Source: SB11 sp035906255 (GTDB lineage: Bacteria > Bacteroidota > Bacteroidia > UBA8524). Taken from it: a stretch of DNA of 64,000 nucleotides. A program made the position numbers and the translations under genes. This document shows positions 35,664 to 44,768 of this stretch, piece after piece (within the stretch, counting starts at the first letter, position 1; the number at the start of each line of letters is the position of its first letter). Under the pieces are notes generated by a model. The model saw only the letters and a program-made list of their open reading frames with translations. It had not been told where the DNA came from and did not search any database. The stretch spans positions 62,001 to 126,000 of the forward strand of contig JAMIFM010000023.1 of NCBI GenBank assembly GCA_035906255.1. The letters run 5' to 3'.

Positions 35664-36680
35664 GTGAAGGATACTAAAAAAATTCAATCGTGGCTAATTA
35701 ACGGTGCGTTTGCAGTATTAGCCATTATATCGCTGTATTATGCCTTTGCAGGTAAAGATTTACAGGCATTGGGCGCGGAGCTTAAAAACGCTGATTACCG
35801 TTGGGTTGTGCCTGTGCTTTGCTCAAGCCTGCTGGGCAGTACCGCCCGCGCATTACGTTGGCAGCTTTTGCTTGAACCTGTGGCACACAAACCCACTTTT
35901 AAACAATCGTTTTTTGCGCTCATGTATGGCTATTTTGTAAACATAGGTACACCGCGTGTGGGTGAGTTAAGCCGCTGCATATCGCTACAAGAAACTGCTA
36001 AAGTGCCATTTGCCAAAAGTTTTGGCACTGTGTTTACCGAACGGGCGGTTGATTTGGTTTGTTTATTAATTTGTGTAGCCCTTGCTTTTGGATTGCAGGC
36101 AGCTTTTTTGGGCGATTTCTTCAACGTTCATATTTTTACCCCTATTAATGATAAAACCAACGGCAACGCCCTTTACATATTTACCGGATTACTATTTGCG
36201 GGAATAATAGGATTGATTGTGCTGCTGCTTATTGCCCGCAGGCTCAAAAAACTAAACGTTGGCAATAAAATAGTGTTGTTTATCAGGGGAGTTGTTGAGG
36301 GGTTGGTGAGTATTTTCAGCCTCAAAAAACCGTTGTTGTTTTTGCTTTATACCGTGCTTATATGGTTTAGCTATTTTTTAACCAGCTATTTATGGTTTTT
36401 TGCCTTTGATGCTACCCAAAATCTTACGGTAGCTGCCGCCTTCACAGTAATGGCCGTTGGTGCTATCGCCAAATCACTGCCAATACAGGCAGGTGGTGCA
36501 GGATTGTACCATTTTTTGGTGGGTCAATTATTGGTAATGTATAGTATCAGCGGGGTTAATACGCTAGCTTATGCCACGCTTAATCACGGTACACAACTGG
36601 TGTATAATACTGTGTTGGGAGTTATTGCCCTTTTGTGGTTGTTTACGGCTAAACGCGGGGTTAAAAATCAATCACTTTAA
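35664..36680 (+). CDS. YbhN/lysylphosphatidylglycerol-synthase-like membrane protein (flippase-like domain)
   Basis: A 338-residue membrane protein of the UPF0104/LPG_synthase_TM family: LGSTARALRWQLLL, FFALMYGYFVNIGTPRVGEL, FTERAVDLVCLLICVALA, and near the end MAVGAIAKSLPIQAGGAGLY. About eight helices. A longer in-frame reading starting at a TTG inside the upstream gene (35562) is possible but unlikely; the GTG at 35664 gives a proper first helix. Some family members flip or modify lipids; the activity here is unknown. It may be co-transcribed with the CarH-like gene (67 bases apart). Its last 20 bases overlap the convergent DUF4249 gene. Confidence 0.75.
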   Translation: MKDTKKIQSWLINGAFAVLAIISLYYAFAGKDLQALGAELKNADYRWVVPVLCSSLLGSTARALRWQLLLEPVAHKPTFKQSFFALMYGYFVNIGTPRVGELSRCISLQETAKVPFAKSFGTVFTERAVDLVCLLICVALAFGLQAAFLGDFFNVHIFTPINDKTNGNALYIFTGLLFAGIIGLIVLLLIARRLKKLNVGNKIVLFIRGVVEGLVSIFSLKKPLLFLLYTVLIWFSYFLTSYLWFFAFDATQNLTVAAAFTVMAVGAIAKSLPIQAGGAGLYHFLVGQLLVMYSISGVNTLAYATLNHGTQLVYNTVLGVIALLWLFTAKRGVKNQSL

Positions 36681-37569
36681 TGTACTCATTGAAAGCACCA
36701 AAACAACCTAATCCGCCTTGTATATTGCTATAAACCAATGTAGGTTCTGAAAACGGGTCGCCACCGTTGTTTACTGCTGTTTTGTGGTATTTGTAATAGT
36801 TTTCATCGCACGATAGTATAAACATTCTTATGCCTACAGGCCTGTATGAAAAGCCCCCTACCACACCGCCAAACTGTTCAACCACTTCTGCCGACAAATC
36901 ATTCATAACCATTTTTTGGCCGTCTTTGCTTTTATCAGTTTGCAAATCGCTATATGTGGGGCCGTACATTATCTGGAATGACTCACCTGATGAACTGTTT
37001 GTCTGCACTCTCCTCACAAAAGCACCTGCCCGATAATAATTACTGCCGCCTGCAATATCTTTCCAATCCATATTCAGCCTCACTGTGCGTGTAATCTGGC
37101 CTATATTATCATCTCTGTTTGCCGTTGTATCCCATTTGTAAGTTAGTGATGCCGTATCTGAATGGTAAGGCACTGTACAAGTAGCTTTAGCACTGTGGCC
37201 GTCTTTGGTGTTTACCATCAAAGTATACGTTTTACCTGCCACTATGGGCATTTGTGTTGCACTAAGCTCATAATGGGTATCAGAAAGCGGTTCAAAAACC
37301 ACCTGCTTGGTAGTAATACCGTCTGAAATTTTTACATCTGCATCACGCACCCACTTTTCGTTAACGGTGTTATTGTTGTTATATACGGGATTTGACATAC
37401 TTACAAATACCCTTATGTATTCTTCTTGCGGAGATACAAAACACTGCACTACCAGTTTGGGTTCAATTACAGGTATATCTACATTAGTGGCATCCTGCTC
37501 GCACGAGGCAAATCCCATGCAACCCAACAATGCTAAGGCATTAATTACTGCTGTCTTTAATTTTATCAT
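36661..37569 (-). CDS. DUF4249 lipoprotein
   Basis: A 302-residue lipoprotein (MIKLKTAVINALALLGCMGF, lipobox ASC at Cys-23). DUF4249 pattern: PKLVVQCFVSPQEEYIRVFV, then AKISDG-like strand DADVKISDGITTKQ, GKTYTLMVNTKDGHSAKATC and RPVGIRMFILSCDENYYKYH. DUF4249 proteins almost always sit beside a TonB-dependent receptor, as here (4 bases from the upstream receptor gene), and are thought to be surface-exposed partners of it. Function in uptake is inferred. Confidence 0.87.
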   Translation of the reverse strand: MIKLKTAVINALALLGCMGFASCEQDATNVDIPVIEPKLVVQCFVSPQEEYIRVFVSMSNPVYNNNNTVNEKWVRDADVKISDGITTKQVVFEPLSDTHYELSATQMPIVAGKTYTLMVNTKDGHSAKATCTVPYHSDTASLTYKWDTTANRDDNIGQITRTVRLNMDWKDIAGGSNYYRAGAFVRRVQTNSSSGESFQIMYGPTYSDLQTDKSKDGQKMVMNDLSAEVVEQFGGVVGGFSYRPVGIRMFILSCDENYYKYHKTAVNNGGDPFSEPTLVYSNIQGGLGCFGAFNEYIKVIDF

Positions 37570-37573
37570 GGGA

Positions 37574-40219
37574 TTAAAATTTATAGCTGAGTGATATTGA
37601 AGGAATAATAGGGAACAGGCTAATTTGTTTTAGTTTGGTAATACCATTTTCAGTAGTGGTGTAGTAAAAGAAAGGGTTTTTACGGTTATACACATTGTAA
37701 AAACTAAACTCAATGGTGCGGGTATATTTTTCGCGTACTTTATCAGCCCTTATACCCAAATCCATACGGTGGTAGGGTGCCATACGAAAATTGTTTTTCT
37801 CCCCGTAATCAACCAATTCAGTGGTTGAGGTGTTGTTACTCGGATACCCCAATGCAGGGTCGTGCAACACGCCCGTATAGGTTGCACGCGGCAAGGTAAT
37901 GGCCTGTCCGGTACCATATACCCATGTGGCTGATACCGATACATTTTTAGTAATCTTATAAATACCCACTACCGATATGTCGTGGCGGCGGTCGTAACGT
38001 GCCCAGAATTTTTTGCCGAGGTTCAACTCGTCAAACTGCAATTGAGTCCAGCTAAGTGTATATCCTACCCAACCGCTAAACCTTCCTTTTTTTCTTTGTA
38101 CTAAAAATTCGGCACCGTAACTCCAGCCTTGCCCTGATGTAACATTCTCTTCCCACGAATAATTATCGGCACTGGCGGGGTCATCAAAAACCAAAAAGGT
38201 AGCACCTTCTTTATAGCCCAATATGTTATTCATTTTTTTATAGTAACCCTCAACGGTAATGGCCAGATTTTGCTTAGTAAAATCTTTAACCAATCCCGCC
38301 GCTACTTGCATACTGCGCTGCGGGGGAATGCTTGAAGTAGCCGGAACCCACAAATCAGTAGGCAGGCCTATACCGGTATTGCTCACTAAATGCATGTATT
38401 GGTTCATTACCGCAAACGATGCTTTTGCCGCCATATCTTTATTTATCTGATAGGCTGATGCTATACGCGGCTCAGGATTAATATAGTGTTTGTTACGATT
38501 ATTGAAGTGGCTGATGCGTAAGCCTGCATTAACCTTAAATCGTTTGCTTAGCCTCATATCATCTTCGGCATACAATCCTGTTTCAAAGCCTGTAATGGTT
38601 TTCTTGTTATTAAGGTCTTCGTCTGAAAAAGTGTTTTTATATACCACCGCACTTGGAGTAAAATGGTGCAGGGTACTGGTTACTCCCATTTTTACATGGT
38701 GTCCGTTGGCTGGGTAATAATCCAAATCATATTTAAGGGCATAATCCCTTATTTGGGTATAAAAACGCAGGTTAAACTCATTATTGCTTATTTTTTCAAG
38801 CGTTGATGCCCCTACTAAAAACCGATAGTTGCTAAATATGGCCGAAGCATTGGCAAACAGTTTATTAGAGAACTCGTGGTTCCAACGAGCGGTGGCGGTG
38901 GCATTTCCCCATTCAAACCTGAATTTGTTTCTTGAAGATGTATAGTCTGAACTGGCATAAAATTTATCCTTACCAAAATAACCGCTCAAATACACTTTGT
39001 CTTTTTTACCTAAATCGTAATTTACTTTAGCGTTTAAATCGTAAAAATAATACCCGCCTTTTTCGTTACCGGTCAGAAATGGCTGCATAAGAGCATCTAT
39101 GTATGTTCTTCGACCCGATAATATAAAGGATGATTTGTTTTTCTTTAGCGGGCCTTCAACAGTAAACCGCGATGAAATAAGGCCAATGCCTACCTCACCG
39201 CTATACTTTTCTTTGTGCCCTTCTTTCATGTGCAAATCAAGCACTGATGAAAGCCTGCCACCGTAACGGGCAGGGAAACCGCCCTTTATCAACTCTACGC
39301 TTTTTAACGCATCGCCGTTAAATAGTGAGAAAAACCCAAAAAGGTGAAAGGCGTTGTAAACAGGAGCACCGTCAAGTATTATAAGGTTTTGGTCAGGCCC
39401 TCCGCCCCGTACATAAAAACCGCTTTGGCCTTCGCTGCCCTTTTGCACACCGGGCATTAGTTGTATCACTTTAAGAACGTCTTTTTCTCCCAACAGGGCA
39501 GGTATTTCTTTTATCTGCTCCACCGGAATATCAATACTGCTCATTTGCGTTTTATTGCTCTCCTTCACCACACTTTCGGCTACAACTTCTACGGCCGATA
39601 CTTCTTTTATACCGTCAAGGGTAATATTTATTTCTTTATCCGCAGTAAGCTCAACATCTATTATCTGGGTTTCATAACTAATGTATGAATACGCAAGTTT
39701 GTACGTTCCTTTTGGTAGTGAGAGTGAATAAAACCCATAGGCATTGGTGGTTGTACCCATTGATGTACCCGGTACATATATGTTTACTCCTAAAAGCAAC
39801 TCTCCGCTGCCTTTTTCGCTCACATAGCCACTAATAGTAAGTGTGGGTTTGCCTGCGTTTTTCTTGCGCATTAGTACCACTTGCCCGTTCAGTTCTTTAT
39901 AAGTAACTGTGGTATGTAGTATAGCATCTAATACTTGCGAAAGGGGTTTGTTTTGCACGTTGATGTTTACAAGGTTGCTCACAGGCACCATGCTTTCGCT
40001 GTAAGAGAACTTTATGTCGTGTTTAGCCCCAATTTCAGCAAGGGCTTTTTTCAATGATACTTGTTTGGCCTTGTAGGTTATTTGTTTGTTGAGCAAGACT
40101 ATTTCGGTAGCCTTACTATGTACTGTTACCAGTACTAAAATAACAAGCGGAAGAAGGCGCAGCAGTGTTGTTTTGTTTGTTTTCACTTGTTTGTAGGGAT
40201 ATTGAGCCGCTATTCGCAA
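37574..40219 (-). CDS. TonB-dependent receptor with N-terminal STN and carboxypeptidase-like domains
   Basis: An 881-residue outer membrane receptor. Order: signal sequence, STN domain (about residues 45-115, KALAEIGAKHDIKFSYSESM), carboxypeptidase-D regulatory-like domain (about 125-210, ISGYVSEKGSGELLLGVNIY), plug (about 235-345, LMPGVQKGSEGQSGFYVRGG), then a beta-barrel. The STN domain is what passes the substrate signal to a FecR anti-sigma factor, and a FecR gene overlaps it at 40210-40219. The substrate is unknown; the gene set lacks SusD, so it is not a typical glycan Sus system. Confidence 0.9.
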   Translation of the reverse strand: MRIAAQYPYKQVKTNKTTLLRLLPLVILVLVTVHSKATEIVLLNKQITYKAKQVSLKKALAEIGAKHDIKFSYSESMVPVSNLVNINVQNKPLSQVLDAILHTTVTYKELNGQVVLMRKKNAGKPTLTISGYVSEKGSGELLLGVNIYVPGTSMGTTTNAYGFYSLSLPKGTYKLAYSYISYETQIIDVELTADKEINITLDGIKEVSAVEVVAESVVKESNKTQMSSIDIPVEQIKEIPALLGEKDVLKVIQLMPGVQKGSEGQSGFYVRGGGPDQNLIILDGAPVYNAFHLFGFFSLFNGDALKSVELIKGGFPARYGGRLSSVLDLHMKEGHKEKYSGEVGIGLISSRFTVEGPLKKNKSSFILSGRRTYIDALMQPFLTGNEKGGYYFYDLNAKVNYDLGKKDKVYLSGYFGKDKFYASSDYTSSRNKFRFEWGNATATARWNHEFSNKLFANASAIFSNYRFLVGASTLEKISNNEFNLRFYTQIRDYALKYDLDYYPANGHHVKMGVTSTLHHFTPSAVVYKNTFSDEDLNNKKTITGFETGLYAEDDMRLSKRFKVNAGLRISHFNNRNKHYINPEPRIASAYQINKDMAAKASFAVMNQYMHLVSNTGIGLPTDLWVPATSSIPPQRSMQVAAGLVKDFTKQNLAITVEGYYKKMNNILGYKEGATFLVFDDPASADNYSWEENVTSGQGWSYGAEFLVQRKKGRFSGWVGYTLSWTQLQFDELNLGKKFWARYDRRHDISVVGIYKITKNVSVSATWVYGTGQAITLPRATYTGVLHDPALGYPSNNTSTTELVDYGEKNNFRMAPYHRMDLGIRADKVREKYTRTIEFSFYNVYNRKNPFFYYTTTENGITKLKQISLFPIIPSISLSYKF

Positions 40220-41202
40220 GTTTCCCCCTTAATGTGGTATGCGCCGTCCCTCTCTTCTATCTCAATAGGTAATACTGAGGATAGAATTTCTATCACTTCA
40301 TCAAGGGTTGGATTATTGAAACTGGCGGTAATACGGCAGGTTTCTAATTTTTTATCATCAATAACCACATTGGCATTAAACCAACGGTTTATGGTTGAAG
40401 CAGCTTGTGAAAGTGGAATATTGTTAAAATCAATCACATTCTTGCGCCACTCATTGTGTTTATCGGGCATTGGCATTGCTTGTAAACGGTGTGAGGTTTT
40501 TCCGTAAATGGCCATATTGCCGGGCAATAACTCTACAAGGTTACTGTCGCTATACACGGCTACTTTACCCTCGTCAAGTGCCACAGCAATTTCATCACTT
40601 TCAGGATAGGCCATCACGTTAAATGATGTGCCCAACACTTTGGTAACTAATTCACCGGTATGCACCATAAAAGGTTTGGCCTCATCCCGTTCCACTTCAA
40701 AATAAGCCTCTCCGTCCACATACACCTCGCGGGTGCTGCCGCTAAAATCTTCGGGGTATTTAATAGTACTTTCAGCGTTTAGCCATACTTTGCTGCCATC
40801 GGCAAGTGCCAACTGGCGTTTCTCACCCTTTTTGGTTGATATTTCAACCATCTTCACCACAGCTTCGTTACCGCTGTTATAGTTTATTACATAAAATGAT
40901 ACCACGCCTAAAATAATTATTGCAGCGGCGGCTGCACGGGTTAAAATGTATGAAAGTGATTTGCGTTTGGGTTGTGTAATGGTTTTTTGCTGAACACGGC
41001 TTTGAACTTTTTGCCATGCTGCTTCGGTTTGCTGTACTTCGGCCAAGGGGCGTACCTGTCCGGTTTCGTCCCACATATTTTTAAGCCTCACAAAAAGGCC
41101 TTTGTTCTCAGTACTCTCGCCAATCCACGACTCTATCATCCTTGCTTCTTCGGGAGTGCACTGGTGCGAAAGGTATTTGCCAATTAGTACAGGTGTTATC
41201 AT
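40210..41202 (-). CDS. FecR-type anti-sigma factor
   Basis: A 330-residue FecR protein. N-terminal cytoplasmic part with a start-like ITPVLIGKYLSHQCTPEEAR and IESWIGES (zinc-free anti-sigma helices); a transmembrane helix near residues 85-105 (ILTRAAAAAIIILGVVSFYV); periplasmic FecR domain: TKKGEKRQLALADGSKVWLN, ESTIKYPEDFSGSTREVYVD, GEAYFEVERDEAKPFMVHTG, LGTSFNVMAYPESDEIAVAL; ending DUF4974-like NNIPLSQAASTINRWFNANV. A start 36 bases further upstream is possible; 41202 is preferred. It partners the sigma factor at 42013 and the receptor at 37574. Confidence 0.88.
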   Translation of the reverse strand: MITPVLIGKYLSHQCTPEEARMIESWIGESTENKGLFVRLKNMWDETGQVRPLAEVQQTEAAWQKVQSRVQQKTITQPKRKSLSYILTRAAAAAIIILGVVSFYVINYNSGNEAVVKMVEISTKKGEKRQLALADGSKVWLNAESTIKYPEDFSGSTREVYVDGEAYFEVERDEAKPFMVHTGELVTKVLGTSFNVMAYPESDEIAVALDEGKVAVYSDSNLVELLPGNMAIYGKTSHRLQAMPMPDKHNEWRKNVIDFNNIPLSQAASTINRWFNANVVIDDKKLETCRITASFNNPTLDEVIEILSSVLPIEIEERDGAYHIKGETCE

Positions 41203-41253
41203 ATCGCCAAAATTAATATGGGGAAAGGTACATTGCACCTTTCCCCTAAGTTT

Positions 41254-41715
41254 TTATTTCACTGTTATAAAGGTCATATTTGCAATCTCTCGTTTGCCTT
41301 CGTCATTTTCGAATTTGGTTTCAACCTTTAAAGTATCCGCCGTTAACTTAATGATTTTCAAAGTATCGGTAGATTCAGAAAGTATCGCGGTTTCATTGTT
41401 AATGAACGACCATCCTGAAGTTTCGGTTTGTGGGTCAGCAGGGTCGCATTTTGTTGCCCCCTCATCATCAACCACTGTCAAGTTGGTTTTAAAAGTTAAA
41501 AAATCATCTTTTTGGCAAGCAGGCAAAAAGCCAAAATAGTCCATTGTACCTACCTTCATCGAGGCCATTTTCCAGCTTTTTGCAGTTAAAAGCTGTGTTT
41601 TTGTGGGAGCGGGTGCCGGTGATGGCGTGGGGTTTTCTTCGTCTTTTTTACAAGAAGTGAATGTTAAAGCAAGTACTGCAACAGCAGTCATCATCAATCC
41701 AATTTGTTTTTTCAT
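41254..41715 (-). CDS. lipoprotein of the sigma/FecR locus
   Basis: A 153-residue lipoprotein: signal MKKQIGLMMTAVAVLALTFT followed by S-C at Cys-22 and a Pro/Ala linker (PTPSPAPAPTK). The mature part begins LTAKSWKMASMKVGTMDYFG and continues CQKDDFLTFKTNLTVVDDEG, SGWSFINNETAILSESTDTL, a lipocalin-like-family pattern (DUF5004/lipocalin_4-like). The longer open frame upstream of 41715 would remove the signal peptide from the N-terminus, so it is not used. It sits between the FecR and sigma genes. Confidence 0.82.
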   Translation of the reverse strand: MKKQIGLMMTAVAVLALTFTSCKKDEENPTPSPAPAPTKTQLLTAKSWKMASMKVGTMDYFGFLPACQKDDFLTFKTNLTVVDDEGATKCDPADPQTETSGWSFINNETAILSESTDTLKIIKLTADTLKVETKFENDEGKREIANMTFITVK

Positions 41716-41773
41716 AGTTTTAATTCGTAAGCAGATTAATTGTTGTTTTCTAAATAGTTTGTTTTGTTTACTG

Positions 41774-41893
41774 TTAGTTGTTAGTGCTTTGCTCAGTTGG
41801 TTGAACTTCGTCGCAGTCACCTCCGGTGCATGAACTGAACATTGTGATTGCAAATGCAGCAATTAGAGCGGCTAACATAACTTTGGTTTTCAT
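41774..41893 (-). CDS. small lipoprotein, 39 residues
   Basis: A 39-codon gene: signal MKTKVMLAALIAAFAITMFS, lipobox F-S-S-C, then TGGDCDEVQPTEQSTNN. The signal hydrophobic core, the S-C at the cleavage site, and the clean start and stop support a real gene. It lies on the same strand as the sigma, lipoprotein and FecR genes and 58 bases from the next one. Function unknown. Confidence 0.72.
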   Translation of the reverse strand: MKTKVMLAALIAAFAITMFSSCTGGDCDEVQPTEQSTNN

Positions 41894-42012
41894 AGTTCTC
41901 ATTTGTGTATTGTTTTTATAGTTTGTTTACATAAGCATATACACAAACACCCCCCTGCTACCCCCAACGCAGGTATAAAAAAAGTTTAATAAATTTTATA
42001 ATAAACTGATTT

Positions 42013-42621
42013 TCAGTTAAAAAAGATGAGGAATAACGGAAAGTACTCTTTCAATTCCACTTTTAGTACTTTTAGGGCACGGCCTATTTGGTTCTCAACG
42101 GTTTTTGGGGCAATATCAAGTGCTTCGGCTATTTCTTTATAGCTCATACCCTCGTGGCGACTAAGTTGGAAGATAATACGGCATTGCTCGGGCAATTTAT
42201 CAATAGCCTGCTCAATAGCGCGGTGCATTTCTTTAAAGTTAACAGCAGCCTCGGTGCGACTGTCTGCTACTAATTGCTCCTGCCAAATTTCATCATCGTC
42301 AATCGAGTGGGTTTTCTTCTTCGCCTTTATGTGGTTAAGGCAACGGTTGCGCACGGCTGTTATCAGATAGTTTTTAAAAGATGCGTCGGGATTAACATTA
42401 CTTCGCTTTTCCCAAATGTTTACAAAGGCATCCTGCACCAGTTCTTCGGCTTGTTCCAAGTCATCCAACATATATTGGGCTACTTTGCGCAACATTTGGT
42501 AGTATTTTTTAAATAGGGTTTCAAAGGCTTTTTCATTTCCCTTTATAAACTCCTCTACCAAGGCTTTATCGTTTACTTGCGCTGTTAATGTTGATGCACT
42601 TGCCTCTTGCATAAAATGCAA
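42013..42621 (-). CDS. ECF RNA polymerase sigma factor
   Basis: A 202-residue sigma-70 family ECF protein: region 2 FIKGNEKAFETLFKKYYQML, YMLDDLEQAEELVQDAFVNI and region 4 LPEQCRIIFQLSRHEGMSYK plus EIAEALDIAPKTVENQIGRA. It precedes, on the same strand, two lipoproteins, FecR, TonB receptor and DUF4249, which is the standard surface-signalling order except for the two inserted lipoproteins. The exact start (42621 or 42612) is not settled. Confidence 0.9.
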   Translation of the reverse strand: MHFMQEASASTLTAQVNDKALVEEFIKGNEKAFETLFKKYYQMLRKVAQYMLDDLEQAEELVQDAFVNIWEKRSNVNPDASFKNYLITAVRNRCLNHIKAKKKTHSIDDDEIWQEQLVADSRTEAAVNFKEMHRAIEQAIDKLPEQCRIIFQLSRHEGMSYKEIAEALDIAPKTVENQIGRALKVLKVELKEYFPLFLIFFN

Positions 42622-42680
42622 ATATCATTTATTTGTTACTGACTACAAAGTATTTGAAAACGCTGCTGTAAGCACATTTA

Positions 42681-43139
42681 TTATTTCTTTGCTTTCTCTT
42701 TTCCTTCTTTGGTCATGGCAAAGCTACGAGTCATGGTTTTAATGTGCTGTACCTTACGAAACCTTAGTGCCGACCAATCTTCGTCAACTGCCACCATACG
42801 CACCCCTTCAAAACCTTGTTTCCCTACTAATTGCCACCCGTTATCACGGTTAAACTCGCATTTATATCGTTTTGATGTTCCTTTAGGGTACACAAACCAC
42901 ACTACTCCATCGCCTTCTACCTTTGGCAGTAACGCTTGGGCTATTTCATCCACTTCTGTTTGTTTGGTACAAAAAGCCATCATAAACTGCACTACATCAG
43001 TGTCCGTTGCATCAGTAATTACATTGGCCGTAACCCCGAAATCGGTAATCAGGTATTGCAAATCTGCGGGCAGGTTCACAAGCACCACCTCAGTTTGGGC
43101 TTTATAGTTTAGCTTTTTTAACAACGGTGTCATAGGCAC
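42681..43139 (-). CDS. conserved hypothetical protein
   Basis: A 152-residue soluble protein: LVNLPADLQYLITDFGVTAN, VVWFVYPKGTSKRYKCEFNR, GKQGFEGVRMVAVDEDWSAL, RFRKVQHIKTMTRSF. I recall such proteins as widespread and uncharacterised in Bacteroidota, with a strongly conserved DEDWSALRFRKV segment. A basic C-terminal tail ends the protein. It may be co-transcribed with the membrane protein at 43152 (12 bases upstream). Confidence 0.82.
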   Translation of the reverse strand: MPMTPLLKKLNYKAQTEVVLVNLPADLQYLITDFGVTANVITDATDTDVVQFMMAFCTKQTEVDEIAQALLPKVEGDGVVWFVYPKGTSKRYKCEFNRDNGWQLVGKQGFEGVRMVAVDEDWSALRFRKVQHIKTMTRSFAMTKEGKEKAKK

Positions 43140-43151
43140 AGGGGTTTTTAA

Positions 43152-43463
43152 CTAATACGTATCGGCAATGGTAAACAACACCACTATAATAAAAATTAAA
43201 AAGATATTGAATAAGGTGAGTACAAAGAAGAACAGTTTGTTGTGTGTCTCTTTCAGCATAATGCTCAATACTAAAGGAACAATAGTAAACAATAGCGTTA
43301 TTAAGCCGATTTGATACAAAAGAGCCACTTCGGGTTCGTACATGTTATCGCTTTCGCTAAAAGCATTAAAACCCATGTGAGAGAATAATATCCATGTGGT
43401 AATGAGCAGCACGCACAAAACAAGATTCGCTAGTTTTAGTAATACGTATAAACTTTTACCCAT
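43152..43463 (-). CDS. small three-helix membrane protein
   Basis: A 103-residue membrane protein with three hydrophobic segments (about residues 11-29, 48-68 and 76-99). No motif recognised. Upstream neighbour, on the same strand, of the conserved hypothetical gene at 42681. Function unknown. Confidence 0.68.
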   Translation of the reverse strand: MGKSLYVLLKLANLVLCVLLITTWILFSHMGFNAFSESDNMYEPEVALLYQIGLITLLFTIVPLVLSIMLKETHNKLFFFVLTLFNIFLIFIIVVLFTIADTY

Positions 43464-43586
43464 AGAAAAAAGCGAATTTATTGTACCCTGCGCACGCTAC
43501 CAAATAAAAACGTTGCTCATTTTGTGCAAATGAATAGCTGTTGCATAGTATTTGAAACATTTAGTACCTATGGCCGATAATAAAAA

Positions 43587-43619
43587 CACCCTCTTTACTG
43601 ATGAACAATAAAGAGGGTG
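43587..43619 (-). terminator. rho-independent terminator
   Basis: Perfect 10-bp stem CACCCTCTTT / AAAGAGGGTG, followed on the minus strand by TTTTTATT, 22 bases downstream of the alanine dehydrogenase stop. Confidence 0.85.
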
Positions 43620-43640
43620 CGTATAGTTTGCTAAAAGCAA

Positions 43641-44768
43641 TTAGGCAGTTTGTGAACCCAATACTTCGTCAACATTATTCATTGGCAGGTTAAAGGCATC
43701 AGCCACACCTTGGTAAACCACTTTACCGTTTACCACATTCAAACCAAGCTTCAATTCTTCGTTATCGCGGCAAGCTGCAACCCACCCTTTGTTTGCCAAT
43801 TGTATGGCGTATGGCAAGGTAGCATTGGTAAGTGCAAGTGTGCTGGTATAAGGTACTGCACCGGGCATATTGGCCACACAGTAGTGTACTATATCATCAA
43901 TAATATAGGTTGGGTCTTCGTGTGTGGTTGGTTTGCAGGTTTCGATACAACCGCCTTGGTCAACTGCAACGTCAACCAACACAGTACCGGGTTTCATTAT
44001 CTTCAACATATCACGGGTGATAAGGTGAGGAGCTTTAGCACCGGGTATCAATACCGCACCGATAATAAGGTCGGCACGCTGAATCATCGCACGGATGTTA
44101 TACTCATTGCTCATCATGGTATCCACGTTAGCAGGCATAATATCATCCAACTGACGCAAGCGGGGCAACGATACATCCATAATGGTTACGTGTGCGCCCA
44201 AACCGGCAGCCATTTTAGCAGCTTGTGTACCCACTATACCACCGCCCAGTACTAATACTTCGGCAGGTTTAACACCGGGAACGCCACCCAACAAAATACC
44301 GCGACCTTTTAAAGGTTTTTCAAGGTATTTTGCACCTTCTTGGATTGACATACGACCGGCTACTTCGCTCATAGGAACCAACAAAGGCAAGCTGCGGTCT
44401 TTTTTCTCCACTGTTTCATACGCAAGACAAACTGCGCCGCTTTCAATCATAGCGTGTGTTAATGGCTCGTATGAAGCAAAGTGGAAGTATGTAAATACAA
44501 GTTGGTTTTTCTTGATAAGTTTATATTCTGATTGGATAGGTTCTTTTACCTTGATAATCATTTCAGCAATGCCATACACTTCTTCAATAGTAGGAAGCAT
44601 TTTAGCACCGGCACTTGAGTAATCCTCGTCAGCAAAGCCGCTGCCTACACCGGCAGTTGATTGCACATACACGGTATGGCCGTGTTTCATAAGTTCTTTA
44701 ACGCCCGCTGGGGTAACTGCCACGCGGTTTTCGTTGTTTTTTATCTCTTTAGGAACTCCTATTATCAT
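43641..44768 (-). CDS. ald: alanine dehydrogenase
   Basis: A 375-residue enzyme of the alanine dehydrogenase family, converting L-alanine and NAD+ to pyruvate, ammonia and NADH. Start MIIGVPKEIKNNENRVAVTP; substrate region KVKEPIQSEYKLIKKNQLVF then YFHFAS; NAD-binding VLVLGGGIVGTQAAKMAAGL with VTIMDVSL; C-terminal VDVAVDQGGCIETCKPTTHE and HYCVANMPGAVPYTST. All expected core motifs are present and the length is the family norm. Transcribed alone. Confidence 0.93.
   Translation of the reverse strand: MIIGVPKEIKNNENRVAVTPAGVKELMKHGHTVYVQSTAGVGSGFADEDYSSAGAKMLPTIEEVYGIAEMIIKVKEPIQSEYKLIKKNQLVFTYFHFASYEPLTHAMIESGAVCLAYETVEKKDRSLPLLVPMSEVAGRMSIQEGAKYLEKPLKGRGILLGGVPGVKPAEVLVLGGGIVGTQAAKMAAGLGAHVTIMDVSLPRLRQLDDIMPANVDTMMSNEYNIRAMIQRADLIIGAVLIPGAKAPHLITRDMLKIMKPGTVLVDVAVDQGGCIETCKPTTHEDPTYIIDDIVHYCVANMPGAVPYTSTLALTNATLPYAIQLANKGWVAACRDNEELKLGLNVVNGKVVYQGVADAFNLPMNNVDEVLGSQTA

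Noticed and set aside
40200..42010. Riboswitch (cobalamin or other) upstream of the TonB receptor
   Set aside because: The receptor overlaps the FecR gene and no conserved riboswitch core or B12-box-like sequence was found upstream.
43710..44255. 181-residue plus-strand frame opposite alanine dehydrogenase
   Set aside because: The alanine dehydrogenase on the minus strand is complete and unmistakable; the plus frame is its antisense shadow.
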